Below are positions 18,181 through 27,024 of a stretch of DNA of 64,000 nt, in pieces. Within the stretch, counting starts at the first letter, position 1, and each line of letters begins with the position of its first letter. The translations under genes were made by a program, and so were the position numbers. The stretch is taken from NCBI RefSeq assembly GCF_002556545.1, contig NZ_CP022685.1:6674001-6738000 (forward strand), read 5' to 3'. The notes under the pieces are model-generated. The model was given only the letters and a program-made list of their open reading frames with translations, was not told the DNA's origin and made no database searches. The stretch comes from Streptomyces formicae (GTDB lineage Bacteria; Actinomycetota; Actinomycetes; Streptomycetales; Streptomycetaceae).

Positions 18181-18473
18181 CCGAGCGTGTTCCGCCGGAT
18201 GGAGGGCCCCCGACGACCTTGGGAAATAGTGCAGTTGATACTTCCGCTCCGTCACTCTGTGCGACGGAATCGACTCCTTGGTGCACCCAGCGGAACGTAT
18301 CTGCGCACTCGGGATCCCATAGTCTTCGCACACTGCGACACTTCAGTCACGCTACGCTCACAAGGATTCCGACGCGTACAGGCGACCAGACGGACAACCT
18401 CATTCATTCCACGCAAGATCTCACCAGCCCACGCGACCTCAACAGTTCACGGCAGAACGGCTCAAGGCGACGA
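18181..18473 (+). promoter_or_regulatory. dprA-whiG intergenic region
   Basis: This 293-nt gap is clearly less GC-rich than the flanking genes and should carry the whiG promoter. Several TAnnnT-type -10 candidates occur (for example TACGCT near 18353), but none pairs with a convincing -35. The site is undisturbed here, whereas locus numbers in S. coelicolor suggest an insertion between dprA and whiG. Confidence 0.5.
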
Positions 18474-19316
18474 ATGCCCCAGCACACCTCAGGGTCCGAC
18501 CGGGCGGCGGTTCCCCCCGCCGCCCGAAGCGGGGAGCGGGAGCGGCCCCCCGCTCCCTCGTCGCTGGACGAGTTGTGGCGGTCGTACAAGGAGACCGGGG
18601 ACGGGCGGCTGCGGGAGCAGCTGATCCTGCACTACTCGCCTCTGGTGAAGTACGTCGCGGGGCGGGTGAGCGTGGGGCTCCCGCCCAATGTCGAGCAGGC
18701 CGACTTCGTCTCGTCCGGGGTGTTCGGCCTGATCGACGCCATCGAGAAGTTCGACATCGAGCGGTCCATCAAGTTCGAGACGTACGCGATCACCCGCATC
18801 CGCGGGGCGATGATCGACGAACTGCGGGCGCTCGACTGGATCCCGCGCTCCGTGCGGCAGAAGGCGCGCAACGTGGAGCGGGCCTACGCCACGCTGGAGG
18901 CCCAGCTCCGCAGGACGCCCTCGGAGAGCGAGGTCGCCTCGGAGATGGGGATCGCGCTGGAGGAACTGCACGCCGTTTTCAGCCAGTTGTCGCTGGCGAA
19001 CGTGGTGGCGCTCGAGGAGTTGCTGCACGCCGGAGGGGACGGCGGCGACCGCCTCAGCCTCATGGACACCCTCGAGGACCACGCGGCCGACAACCCCGTG
19101 GAGGTCGCGGAGGACCGCGAGCTGCGCAGGCTGCTCGCGCGGGCGATCAACACCCTGCCGGAGCGCGAGAAGACCGTCGTGACGCTCTACTACTACGAGG
19201 GCCTCACGCTCGCCGAGATCGGCAACGTGCTCGGTGTGACCGAGAGCCGGGTGAGCCAGATCCACACGAAGTCCGTGCTGCAGCTGCGGGCGAAGCTGGC
19301 GAGTTTTGGGCGCTGA
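18474..19316 (+). CDS. whiG: Sporulation sigma factor WhiG
   Basis: WhiG is the FliA-type sigma factor that commits aerial hyphae to sporulation, turning on whiH and whiI. The 280-aa product has region 2 ([34 protein letters not shown]), region 3, and region 4 with [21 protein letters not shown] as its helix-turn-helix. Length equals S. coelicolor WhiG. It is held by RsiG with c-di-GMP, and whiG is repressed by BldD; both are established in Streptomyces. ATG 18474 gives the expected N-terminus. GGGCGCTGA is repeated across the stop codon. Confidence 0.96.
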   Translation: MPQHTSGSDRAAVPPAARSGERERPPAPSSLDELWRSYKETGDGRLREQLILHYSPLVKYVAGRVSVGLPPNVEQADFVSSGVFGLIDAIEKFDIERSIKFETYAITRIRGAMIDELRALDWIPRSVRQKARNVERAYATLEAQLRRTPSESEVASEMGIALEELHAVFSQLSLANVVALEELLHAGGDGGDRLSLMDTLEDHAADNPVEVAEDRELRRLLARAINTLPEREKTVVTLYYYEGLTLAEIGNVLGVTESRVSQIHTKSVLQLRAKLASFGR

Positions 19317-19348
19317 GGGGCGCTGAATCGTCCCTGCCCCGGGGGTGT

Positions 19349-19370
19349 GAGCGGGGAGTCACTCCCGCTC
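19349..19370 (+). terminator. Hairpin after whiG
   Basis: GAGCGGGGAGT and ACTCCCGCTC pair with one bulge and a one-base turn between whiG and the TetR gene. Confidence 0.5.
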
Positions 19371-19397
19371 GGAGCGTCCCGTCCGTAAAGTGGAGCT

Positions 19398-19979
19398 GTG
19401 CCAAGGATTCGAGCGGCCTCTGTGGCCGAGCACCGGTCGATGCAGCGCGGCGCCCTGCTGGACGCCGCGCGATCCCTGCTGTCCGAAGGCGGTACGGAGG
19501 CGTTGACCTTCCCCGCACTCGCCGAGCGCACCGGGCTCGCCCGGTCGTCCGTGTACGAGTACTTCCGGTCACGGGCCGCCGTGGTGGAAGAGCTGTGCGA
19601 GGTCGACTTCCCCGTCTGGGCCGCGGAGGTCTCCGCGGCGATGGAGGGGGCGGAATCGGCCGAGGGCAAGGTCGAGGCGTACGTGCGCCAGCAGCTGGCC
19701 CTGGTCGGTGACCGGCGCCACCGCGCGGTCGTGGCCATCTCCGCGAGCGAGCTCGACGCCGGTGCCAGGGAGAAGATCCGGGCCGCGCACGGCGGACTCA
19801 TCGCGATGATCGTCGAGGCCCTCGAGGCGCTTGGCCACGAGCAGCCGCGGCTCGCGGCGATGCTGCTGCAGGGCGTGGTGGACGCGGCGGTGCGGCGGAT
19901 CGAGCTCGGGGCGGCGGAGGATCCGACCGCCATCACCGAGGCGGCCGTCGCCATGGCCCTGCGGGGCGTGCGGGGCTGA
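19398..19979 (+). CDS. TetR-family transcriptional regulator
   Basis: The product is 193 aa. The N-terminal helix-turn-helix LTFPALAERTGLARSSVYEYF lies at about 36-56, and the rest is a helical ligand domain. The ligand and targets are unknown. It sits alone between whiG and the convergent M23 peptidase gene, the order I recall in S. coelicolor. GTG 19398 is the first start of the frame. Confidence 0.85.
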   Translation: MPRIRAASVAEHRSMQRGALLDAARSLLSEGGTEALTFPALAERTGLARSSVYEYFRSRAAVVEELCEVDFPVWAAEVSAAMEGAESAEGKVEAYVRQQLALVGDRRHRAVVAISASELDAGAREKIRAAHGGLIAMIVEALEALGHEQPRLAAMLLQGVVDAAVRRIELGAAEDPTAITEAAVAMALRGVRG

Positions 19980-19991
19980 GGCACCCGACGA

Positions 19992-20549
19992 TCAGGGCGG
20001 GAGCGGTCCCGTCATCGGCAGGAGTCGTGAAGGGCCTCGGCGCAGGAGCCACGGGGGCAGCAACGTCAGCGGGTCGAGGTAGGTCTCGGCTCTGCGCAGG
20101 CCCCAGTGGAGACAGCTCGTCGGGCAGTGGCCCGTCGGAAGTTCCAGCGTGCCCACAGGGTCGCCCGCCCCGACCTCGTCGCCCTTGCGGAGTGCTGTCC
20201 GCACCGGCTCGTACGTGGTGCGCAGGGGCGGGTCTCCCGTGCCGTCCAGTTCCACGGCGACCACGCCACGGCCCGCCACGCGGCCCGCGAAGGAGATCCG
20301 CCCGGGGGCGACGGCCCGCACCGGGGCGCCCGGGGGCGCCGCGAGGTCGACGCCCCGGTGGCCCGCGCCGTACTCCGTCGCCGGGGGATCCCAGCCTCGT
20401 ACGACCGGAGGGCGGGTGCCCACCGGCCAGGTCGCGGCCGTCGGCGTCGCGACCGAGGACGGCGCGGACGGTGCAGGGGGCGTGGGCAGGAAGGTCGCGA
20501 GCAGGGCCGCCAGCGTGGGCAGCAGCAGTTCCAGGCGCGGGAAGGTCAT
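19992..20549 (-). CDS. Secreted M23-family peptidase-like protein
   Basis: The product is 185 aa with an N-terminal secretion signal or anchor (LLLPTLAALLATF) and an M23/LytM core with the zinc motif HRGVD and CLHWG near the end. Where LytM has HxH, this has CLH: the zinc-binding His remains but the first His is Cys. Activity may be altered or absent. I chose ATG 20549 over the earlier frame start so that the signal peptide begins the protein. It is convergent with the TetR gene. Confidence 0.8.
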   Translation of the reverse strand: MTFPRLELLLPTLAALLATFLPTPPAPSAPSSVATPTAATWPVGTRPPVVRGWDPPATEYGAGHRGVDLAAPPGAPVRAVAPGRISFAGRVAGRGVVAVELDGTGDPPLRTTYEPVRTALRKGDEVGAGDPVGTLELPTGHCPTSCLHWGLRRAETYLDPLTLLPPWLLRRGPSRLLPMTGPLPP

Positions 20550-20905
20550 GGGAGAACCGTCCCGTGCCTGGCCGCGCCGCGGGGATCTTGGTCCGGATCT
20601 GTGGATCACCGGCCGGTTGTGGACAGCCGTGTCACCCGATCGTGGGGAACCGCGGAGCGGGGCTCAGCCGGTCGGAAGCGGGGCCCAGCCGGTCGAGGCC
20701 AGCGGCGTCACCCGCTGCCCCGCGGGTCCCGTACACTTCTTGTGGCGATCCGGGTCACCGGGTCGACTTCGCACGCCCCGACATCAGGCCATGAAAAGCC
20801 GGTGTCAGCGCCCCTCGGTCCCTAGTGGCAAGGCGCAACGCGGGCGTCAGGCGCGACCGCCATCCGGCGGACGCGGCACAACCGAGAACACCAAGGAGTA
20901 CGGCC
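20550..20905 (+). promoter_or_regulatory. M23-rpsB intergenic region and rpsB leader
   Basis: This 356-nt gap holds two copies of a 19-nt direct repeat, AGCGGGGCTCAGCCGGTCG, at 20656-20674 and 20677-20695. They differ at one base and have a 21-nt period. Further on is a TACACT -10 candidate (20732-20737). AAGGAG at 20893-20898 is the rpsB ribosome site. No gene was recognised in it. Confidence 0.55.
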
Positions 20906-21829
20906 ATGGCCGTCGTCACGATGCGGGAGCTGCTGGAGAGCGGCGTCCACTTCGGTCACCAGACCCGTCGCTGGAACCCGAAGATGAAGCGCTTCATCTT
21001 CACCGAGCGCAACGGCATCTACATCATCGACCTGCTCCAGTCGCTGTCGTACATCGACCGCGCCTACGAGTTCGTCAAGGAGACCGTCGCCCACGGCGGC
21101 ACGGTCATGTTCGTCGGCACGAAGAAGCAGGCGCAGGAGGCGATCGCCGAGCAGGCGACCCGCGTCGGCATGCCCTACGTGAACCAGCGCTGGCTGGGCG
21201 GCATGCTCACCAACTTCTCGACCGTCTACAAGCGTCTGCAGCGCCTCAAGGAGCTCGAGCAGATCGACTTCGAGGACGTCGCCGCTTCCGGTCTCACCAA
21301 GAAGGAGCTTCTCGTGCTCTCGCGCGAGAAGGCCAAGCTGGAGAAGACCCTCGGTGGTATCCGCGAGATGTCCAAGGTGCCCAGCGCCGTCTGGATCGTG
21401 GACACCAAGAAGGAGCACATCGCGGTCGGCGAGGCCCGGAAGCTCAACATCCCGGTCGTCGCCATCCTCGACACCAACTGCGACCCCGACGAGGTCGACT
21501 ACAAGATCCCGGGCAACGACGACGCGATCCGCTCCGTCACCCTGCTCACCCGCGTGATCGCCGACGCCGTCGCCGAGGGCCTCATCGCCCGTTCCGGCGT
21601 GGCCACCGGCGACTCGAAGCCGGGCGAGAAGGCCCAGGGCGAGCCGCTGGCCGAGTGGGAGCGCGACCTGCTCGAGGGCGAGAAGAAGGCCGACGAGGCC
21701 CCCAAGGCTGACGACGCCAAGGCCGACGAGGCCAAGGCCGAGGACAAGCCGGCCGAGGACGCCGCCGAGGCCCCCGTCGCCGAGGCGCCCGCCGCCGAGG
21801 CTCCGGCCGCGGACGCCGAGCAGGCCTGA
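20906..21829 (+). CDS. rpsB: 30S ribosomal protein uS2
   Basis: uS2 bridges the head and body of the 30S subunit. The 307-aa protein has the family core [21 protein letters not shown], the [10 protein letters not shown] region and the [11 protein letters not shown] motif. A 60-residue Ala/Glu/Asp/Lys tail follows, typical of Streptomyces. ATG 20906 has AAGGAG at good spacing. It is followed by a strong hairpin and then tsf, the usual pairing. Confidence 0.96.
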   Translation: MAVVTMRELLESGVHFGHQTRRWNPKMKRFIFTERNGIYIIDLLQSLSYIDRAYEFVKETVAHGGTVMFVGTKKQAQEAIAEQATRVGMPYVNQRWLGGMLTNFSTVYKRLQRLKELEQIDFEDVAASGLTKKELLVLSREKAKLEKTLGGIREMSKVPSAVWIVDTKKEHIAVGEARKLNIPVVAILDTNCDPDEVDYKIPGNDDAIRSVTLLTRVIADAVAEGLIARSGVATGDSKPGEKAQGEPLAEWERDLLEGEKKADEAPKADDAKADEAKAEDKPAEDAAEAPVAEAPAAEAPAADAEQA

Positions 21830-21851
21830 CCCTCACAGGTTCGGTAGTTGA

Positions 21852-21878
21852 CGGCGGGGGCCCGATCGGCCCCCGCCG
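21852..21878 (+). terminator. Hairpin between rpsB and tsf
   Basis: An 11-bp perfect stem CGGCGGGGGCC/GGCCCCCGCCG with a CGATC loop. It probably terminates part of the rpsB transcripts and sets the rpsB:tsf ratio. Confidence 0.8.
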
Positions 21879-21931
21879 TTCACCCGTAGACCTTCGTAGA
21901 TCTTTCAGACTTCGAGAGAGAATTTTCGATC

Positions 21932-22768
21932 ATGGCGAACTACACCGCCGCTGACGTCAAGAAGCTCCGTGAGCTCACGGGCGCCGGCATGATGGACTGC
22001 AAGAAGGCGCTGGACGAGGCCGAGGGCGATGTCGACAAGGCCGTCGAGGCCCTGCGCATCAAGGGCCAGAAGGGCGTCGCCAAGCGCGAGGGCCGCTCCG
22101 CCGAGAACGGCGCCGTGGTCTCCCTCATCGCCGACGACAACACCTCCGGTGTCATCGTCGAGCTGAAGTGCGAGACGGACTTCGTCGCCAAGGGTGACAA
22201 GTTCCAGGCCGTGGCGAACAACCTCGCCGCCCACGTCGCCAAGACCTCCCCGGCCGACCTCGAGGCGCTGCTCGCGTCCGAGATCGAGGCCGGCAAGACC
22301 GTCCAGGCGTACGTCGACGAGGCCAACGCCAACCTGGGCGAGAAGATCGTCCTGGACCGCTTCGCGCAGTTCTCCGGCGCCTACGTGGCCGCGTACATGC
22401 ACCGCACGATGCCCGACCTGCCCCCGCAGATCGGTGTCCTCGTCGAGCTGGACAAGGCCGACGCCGCCGTCGCCAAGGGCATCGCGCAGCACATCGCCGC
22501 CTTCGCGCCGAAGTACCTCTCCAAGGAGGACGTGCCGGCCGAGGTCGTCGAGTCCGAGCGTCGCGTCGCCGAGGAGACCACCCGCGCCGAGGGCAAGCCC
22601 GAGGCCGCGCTGCCGAAGATCGTCGAGGGTCGTGTCAACGGCTTCTTCAAGGAGGCCACCCTCCTCGGTCAGCCGTACGCGCTGGACAACAAGAAGTCGG
22701 TCGAGAAGGTTCTCGCCGAGGCCGGTGTCACCCTGAAGCGCTTCTCGCGCATCAAGGTCGGCATCTGA
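21932..22768 (+). CDS. tsf: Elongation factor Ts
   Basis: EF-Ts exchanges GDP for GTP on EF-Tu. The 278-aa product has the UBA-like N-terminus ([24 protein letters not shown]), the signature [12 protein letters not shown] and two core subdomains. ATG 21932 starts the protein. It lies after rpsB with a hairpin between them. Confidence 0.96.
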   Translation: MANYTAADVKKLRELTGAGMMDCKKALDEAEGDVDKAVEALRIKGQKGVAKREGRSAENGAVVSLIADDNTSGVIVELKCETDFVAKGDKFQAVANNLAAHVAKTSPADLEALLASEIEAGKTVQAYVDEANANLGEKIVLDRFAQFSGAYVAAYMHRTMPDLPPQIGVLVELDKADAAVAKGIAQHIAAFAPKYLSKEDVPAEVVESERRVAEETTRAEGKPEAALPKIVEGRVNGFFKEATLLGQPYALDNKKSVEKVLAEAGVTLKRFSRIKVGI

Positions 22769-22863
22769 GTCCGTACCGCGATCGACGGTAGACCCCGCTA
22801 GGGTCGACAGCGGTCGCCCGCGCACGGCACCTCGTGCGTGATGTACGACCGCAGGATCTGACG

Positions 22864-22919
22864 AGGAGGCCATTGCCGAGCATGGGATGCGAACGACACC
22901 CCACCGGCAGTGGCCTCCT
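22864..22919 (+). promoter_or_regulatory. Long hairpin in the pyrH leader
   Basis: AGGAGGCCATTGCCG (22864-22878) pairs with CGGCAGTGGCCTCCT (22905-22919): 15 bp with one G-U pair and a 26-nt loop. It lies in the 186-nt tsf-pyrH gap and ends 35 nt before the pyrH start. It could be a terminator or attenuator controlling UMP kinase. Confidence 0.65.
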
Positions 22920-22954
22920 TCGTATGTGTGCCAAGTAAGAGAAGCGAGAACCAC

Positions 22955-23716
22955 ATGACCACCAAGGCCGACTCGAAGAGTGACGACGACAAAGTTGCCG
23001 GACGCTTCCTGCTGAAGCTCTCCGGCGAGGCGTTCGCCGGTGGGGGCGGCCTCGGGGTCGACCCCGACGTGGTGCACGCCATCGCCCGTGAGATCGCGGC
23101 CGTCGTCCGTGACGGCGCCCAGATCGCCATCGTCATCGGCGGCGGCAACTTCTTCCGCGGCGCCGAGCTCCAGCAGCGCGGCATGGACCGGGCCCGCTCC
23201 GACTACATGGGCATGCTCGGCACGGTCATGAACTGCCTCGCGCTGCAGGACTTCCTGGAGAAGGAAGGCATCGACTGCCGCGTCCAGACGGCCATCACCA
23301 TGGGCCAGGTCGCGGAGCCGTACATCCCGCTGCGCGCCGTGCGGCACCTGGAGAAGGGCCGTGTGGTCATCTTCGGCGCCGGCATGGGCATGCCGTACTT
23401 CTCCACCGACACCACCGCCGCGCAGCGCGCCCTGGAGATCGACGCCGAGGCCCTGCTGATGGGCAAGAACGGCGTGGACGGGGTGTACGACTCCGACCCC
23501 AGGACCAACCCCGACGCGGTGAAGTACGACGCCCTCGGCTACGGCGAGGTCATCACCCAGGACCTGAAGGTCGCCGACATGACCGCGATCACGCTGTGCC
23601 GGGACAACAAACTGCCCATCCTCGTCTTCGAGCTGCTCTCCGAAGGCAATATCGCCCGGGCCGTCAAGGGTGAGAAGATCGGCACTCTCGTGGGTGACCA
23701 GGGAAGCCGGGCCTGA
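22955..23716 (+). CDS. pyrH: UMP kinase
   Basis: PyrH phosphorylates UMP to UDP, the committed step toward UTP and CTP. The 253-aa amino-acid-kinase-fold protein shows [18 protein letters not shown] and the [17 protein letters not shown] segment. I chose ATG 22955 ([12 protein letters not shown]); the frame opens 45 nt earlier inside the leader. Gene order tsf-pyrH-frr is conserved in most bacteria. Confidence 0.96.
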   Translation: MTTKADSKSDDDKVAGRFLLKLSGEAFAGGGGLGVDPDVVHAIAREIAAVVRDGAQIAIVIGGGNFFRGAELQQRGMDRARSDYMGMLGTVMNCLALQDFLEKEGIDCRVQTAITMGQVAEPYIPLRAVRHLEKGRVVIFGAGMGMPYFSTDTTAAQRALEIDAEALLMGKNGVDGVYDSDPRTNPDAVKYDALGYGEVITQDLKVADMTAITLCRDNKLPILVFELLSEGNIARAVKGEKIGTLVGDQGSRA

Positions 23717-23735
23717 CCCCAGGGACCTGGGCCAG

Positions 23736-23768
23736 CCTCAAGGGACGTACGCGAGACGCCCCTTGAGG
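23736..23768 (+). terminator. Hairpin between pyrH and frr
   Basis: CCTCAAGGG (23736-23744) pairs with CCCTTGAGG (23760-23768). The stem extends to 13 positions with one mismatch. It lies 19 nt after the pyrH stop. Confidence 0.65.
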
Positions 23769-23874
23769 GGATGGACAAAGCCCTGCCGGTCGGACACCGT
23801 GCAGGAAAGAGACGCGACGCAGCCGGCCGCCCCCGTGCAATGCCGGGCCTACTCAAGACACGCAGGAGCAAGTG

Positions 23875-24432
23875 GTGATCGAAGAGACCCTCCTCGAGGC
23901 CGAGGAGAAGATGGAGAAGGCCGTCGTGGTCGCCAAGGAGGACTTCGCCGCGATCCGCACCGGCCGTGCGCACCCGGCGATGTTCAACAAGATCGTGGCT
24001 GACTACTACGGCGCGCTGACGCCGATCAACCAGCTGGCCTCGTTCTCGGTGCCCGAGCCGCGGATGGCCGTGGTGACCCCGTTCGACAAGAGCGCGCTGC
24101 GCAACATCGAGCAGGCGATCCGCGACTCCGACCTCGGCGTCAACCCGAGCAACGACGGCAACATCATCCGTGTGACGTTCCCGGAGCTCACCCAGGACCG
24201 CCGCAAGGAGTACATCAAGGTCGCCAAGACCAAGGCCGAGGACTCCAAGATCTCGATCCGGTCGATCCGTCGCAAGGCCAAGGAAGCCTTCGACAAGGCG
24301 ATCAAGGACGGCGACATCGGCGAGGACGAGGGACGTCGCGCCGAGAAGGAGCTCGACGACACCACCGCGAAGTACGTCGCACAGGTGGACGAGCTGCTCA
24401 AGCACAAGGAAGCCGAGCTGCTCGAGGTCTGA
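23875..24432 (+). CDS. frr: Ribosome recycling factor
   Basis: RRF splits post-termination ribosomes together with EF-G. The 185-aa product starts [17 protein letters not shown] and has [11 protein letters not shown] and the C-terminal domain ending [10 protein letters not shown]. Two adjacent GTG codons are possible. I chose 23875 because AGGAG at 23864-23868 is better spaced and the length matches the S. coelicolor protein. GAGGTCTG, which contains the start of the stop codon, is repeated 11 nt later. Confidence 0.95.
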   Translation: MIEETLLEAEEKMEKAVVVAKEDFAAIRTGRAHPAMFNKIVADYYGALTPINQLASFSVPEPRMAVVTPFDKSALRNIEQAIRDSDLGVNPSNDGNIIRVTFPELTQDRRKEYIKVAKTKAEDSKISIRSIRRKAKEAFDKAIKDGDIGEDEGRRAEKELDDTTAKYVAQVDELLKHKEAELLEV

Positions 24433-24494
24433 CCGAGGTCTGCTCGATGTTCGACCGAGGCTGATCGAAGTCTGAGGAATCAGGAAAGCGATCC

Positions 24495-25598
24495 GTGAAC
24501 GACTCTTCCTGGGGGGCGCCGCCCAGAGCCGGGTATTGGGGGCCGTCCGACCAGGGACCTGGTCAGGGGGCGACCCCGGCAGGTCCCGCGTACGATGCGC
24601 AGGACGCGCTGTTTCCGTCTGAGACGCAGCCCATGCCCATCGTGCCCGACGTACCCGTGAGCGGCGGAGACCAGGACGACGACCGGGGGGCCACTCGGAT
24701 GGGCGGCCCCCTGTTCCGTGACGAGCCTCCGCAGGAGCCCATGCCCAGCGCACCACAGCCCGCCCCGGCAGCGCCGCAGAAGAAGAGCGCGGGCCGCGAC
24801 CTCGGGGCGGCCATAGGAGTCGGTGTGGGACTCGGCGCGGTGATCATCGCGTCGTTGTTCATCGTGAAGGCCGTCTTCATCGGCGTCATAGCGGTCGCCG
24901 TCGTGGTCGGTCTGTGGGAGCTCACCTCCCGGCTCGAGGAGCGCAAGGGCATCAAGGCGCCGCTGGTCCCGCTGGCGGTGGGCGGCGCGGCGATGGTCGT
25001 CGCCGGTTACGTGCGCGGGGCCGAGGGCGCCTGGGTGGCGATGGCGCTCACCGCGCTCGCGGTCCTCGTATGGCGCATGACCGAGCCTCCCGAGGGCTAT
25101 CTGAAGGACGTCACGGCGGGGGTCTTCGCGGCCTTCTACGTCCCGTTCCTCGCGACCTTCGTGGCGCTGATGCTCACCGCGGACGACGGCCCGCAGCGGG
25201 TGCTCACGTTCCTGCTCCTGACCGTGGTCAGCGACACCGGCGCGTACGCGATCGGCTGGCGCTTCGGCAAGCACAAGCTCGCGCCGCGCATCAGCCCCGG
25301 CAAGACCCGCGAGGGCCTGCTCGGAGCGGTCACCTTCGCGATGGCGGCGGGCGCGCTGTGCATGCAGTTCCTGATCGAGGACGGCACCTGGTGGCAGGGC
25401 CTGCTCATCGGTTTCGCGGTCGCGGCGAGCGCCACGCTCGGCGACCTCGGCGAGTCGATGATCAAGCGGGACCTGGGCATCAAGGACATGGGCACGCTGC
25501 TGCCGGGCCACGGCGGCATCATGGATCGGCTGGATTCCCTCCTGCCGACGGCGCCCGTGGTCTGGCTGCTGCTCGTGATCTTCGTCGGGTCCGGCTGA
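24495..25598 (+). CDS. cdsA: Phosphatidate cytidylyltransferase
   Basis: CdsA makes CDP-diacylglycerol from phosphatidate and CTP, the precursor of cardiolipin, PE and PI. The 367-aa protein has a 100-residue Pro/Gln-rich cytoplasmic N-terminus, about eight membrane helices and the signature [13 protein letters not shown] followed by [14 protein letters not shown] 24495 follows AGGAAAG. It follows frr in the conserved order. Confidence 0.93.
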   Translation: MNDSSWGAPPRAGYWGPSDQGPGQGATPAGPAYDAQDALFPSETQPMPIVPDVPVSGGDQDDDRGATRMGGPLFRDEPPQEPMPSAPQPAPAAPQKKSAGRDLGAAIGVGVGLGAVIIASLFIVKAVFIGVIAVAVVVGLWELTSRLEERKGIKAPLVPLAVGGAAMVVAGYVRGAEGAWVAMALTALAVLVWRMTEPPEGYLKDVTAGVFAAFYVPFLATFVALMLTADDGPQRVLTFLLLTVVSDTGAYAIGWRFGKHKLAPRISPGKTREGLLGAVTFAMAAGALCMQFLIEDGTWWQGLLIGFAVAASATLGDLGESMIKRDLGIKDMGTLLPGHGGIMDRLDSLLPTAPVVWLLLVIFVGSG

Positions 25599-25690
25599 TT
25601 GCCGGTCTGACCTGCGCATTCATGCGTGAGGGGCTCGTTGTCCACAGGGCGGCGAGCCCTTTGTCGTATGTCTGCGACACTGGATGGACC

Positions 25691-26797
25691 ATGCCTGTAC
25701 CCGGAGAACTCACTTTCGTCGCGCCCCGCGGTGCCAAGAAGCCCCCGCGGCATCTCGCCGACCTCACGCCCGCCGAGCGCAAGGAAGCCGTCGCCGCCAT
25801 CGGCGAGAAGCCGTTTCGCGCCAAGCAGCTTTCGCAGCACTACTTCGCGCGGTACGCGCACGACCCGGCCGAGTGGACCGACATCCCCGCCGGTGCGCGC
25901 GAGAAGCTCCGTGAGGCGTTGCTGCCCGATCTGATGTCCGTGGTGCGGCACATCAGCTGTGACGACGACACCACCCGCAAGACGCTCTGGCGCCTCTTCG
26001 ACGGGACGCTGGTGGAGTCGGTGCTCATGCGCTACCCGGACCGGGTCACCATGTGCATCAGCTCCCAGGCCGGGTGCGGCATGAACTGCCCGTTCTGTGC
26101 CACGGGCCAGGCCGGTCTCGACAGGAACCTGTCGACCGGTGAGATCGTGCACCAGATCGTGGACGGCATGCGGGCGCTCAGGGACGGCGAGATTCCGGGC
26201 GGTCCCGCGCGGCTCTCCAACATCGTCTTCATGGGCATGGGCGAGCCCCTCGCCAACTACAACCGGGTGGCCGGTGCCATCCGTCGGCTCACCGACCCGG
26301 AGCCGGACGGCCTCGGCCTCTCGCAGCGTGGGATCACCGTCTCGACGGTCGGCCTGGTCCCGGCGATCCACCGGTTCTCCGACGAGGGCTTCAAGTGCCG
26401 CCTCGCCATCTCGCTGCACGCGCCGGACGACGAGCTGCGCGACACCCTCGTCCCCGTGAACACGCGGTGGAAGGTGAGCGAGGTGCTCGACGCGGGCTGG
26501 GAGTACGCCGCGAAGTCCGGGCGTCGGCTCTCCATCGAGTACGCGCTGATCAGGGACATCAACGACCAGGCGTGGCGCGGTGACCGGCTCGGCCGGATGC
26601 TCAAGAACAAGCCGGTGCACGTGAACCTGATCCCGCTGAACCCGACGCCGGGCTCGAAGTGGACGGCGTCGCGGCCCGAGGACGAGAAGGCGTTCGTCGA
26701 GGCCATCGCCGCCCATGGGGTGCCGGTGACCATCCGGGACACCCGTGGTCAGGAGATCGACGGAGCGTGCGGCCAGCTCGCCGCGGCCGAGAGGTAG
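25691..26797 (+). CDS. rlmN: 23S rRNA/tRNA (adenine-C2)-methyltransferase RlmN
   Basis: This radical SAM enzyme methylates C2 of A2503 in 23S rRNA and A37 of some tRNAs. In the 368-aa product the iron-sulfur cysteines are C129, C133 and C136 (CGMNCPFC), and the methyl-carrying Cys is C360 in [16 protein letters not shown] and the NPTPGSKW region are also present. ATG 25691 gives [14 protein letters not shown]; the frame is open far upstream in an overlapping frame of cdsA. Confidence 0.95.
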   Translation: MPVPGELTFVAPRGAKKPPRHLADLTPAERKEAVAAIGEKPFRAKQLSQHYFARYAHDPAEWTDIPAGAREKLREALLPDLMSVVRHISCDDDTTRKTLWRLFDGTLVESVLMRYPDRVTMCISSQAGCGMNCPFCATGQAGLDRNLSTGEIVHQIVDGMRALRDGEIPGGPARLSNIVFMGMGEPLANYNRVAGAIRRLTDPEPDGLGLSQRGITVSTVGLVPAIHRFSDEGFKCRLAISLHAPDDELRDTLVPVNTRWKVSEVLDAGWEYAAKSGRRLSIEYALIRDINDQAWRGDRLGRMLKNKPVHVNLIPLNPTPGSKWTASRPEDEKAFVEAIAAHGVPVTIRDTRGQEIDGACGQLAAAER

Positions 26798-26840
26798 TCT
26801 GGCGGGCGTACGGCTTCGTACACACATCTGCATATTCCGA

Positions 26841-26935
26841 CAGGGGAGCGCCACAGCGCTGAGAGTGCGGCATCCGGACAGGTGCGCCGCAGACCCTCTG
26901 AACCTCGCCCAGGTCATTCTGGGTAGGAAGTTCGG
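26841..26935 (+). ncRNA. TPP (THI-element) riboswitch
   Basis: The conserved THI-box segments are present in order: CAGGGGAGC, GCTGAGAGTGCGG, GACCCTCTGAACCT, and CATTCTGGGTAGGAAG. This aptamer binds thiamine pyrophosphate. It lies 90 nt upstream of thiB and so marks the three-gene ABC transporter as thiamine-related. P3 is formed by the GTGCGGCATCC...GGTGCGCCGC part. Confidence 0.93.
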
Positions 26936-26998
26936 GCATTACTCAAGCTGTAGCGCCCTGCCCGCAGGCCACCCGGTCGGCGGGCGGGGCCGCGTCTT

Positions 26999-27016
26999 CT
27001 CCTGGTCACCCAGGAG
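26999..27016 (+). promoter_or_regulatory. Shine-Dalgarno-sequestering hairpin of the TPP riboswitch
   Basis: CTCCTGG (26999-27005) pairs perfectly with CCAGGAG (27010-27016) around TCAC, masking most of the AGGAGGGG ribosome site of thiB. This is the likely expression platform: translation would be blocked when TPP is bound. The antisequestering partner was not identified. Confidence 0.7.
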
Positions 27017-27024
27017 GGGTTTCC

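Noticed and set aside
18012..18473. N-terminal extension of WhiG
   Set aside because: It overlaps the end of dprA and the promoter region. WhiG starts at ATG 18474 with the known 280-aa length.
26821..27024. Possible small coding gene between rlmN and thiB
   Set aside because: The stretch is fully explained by the TPP riboswitch and its expression platform.
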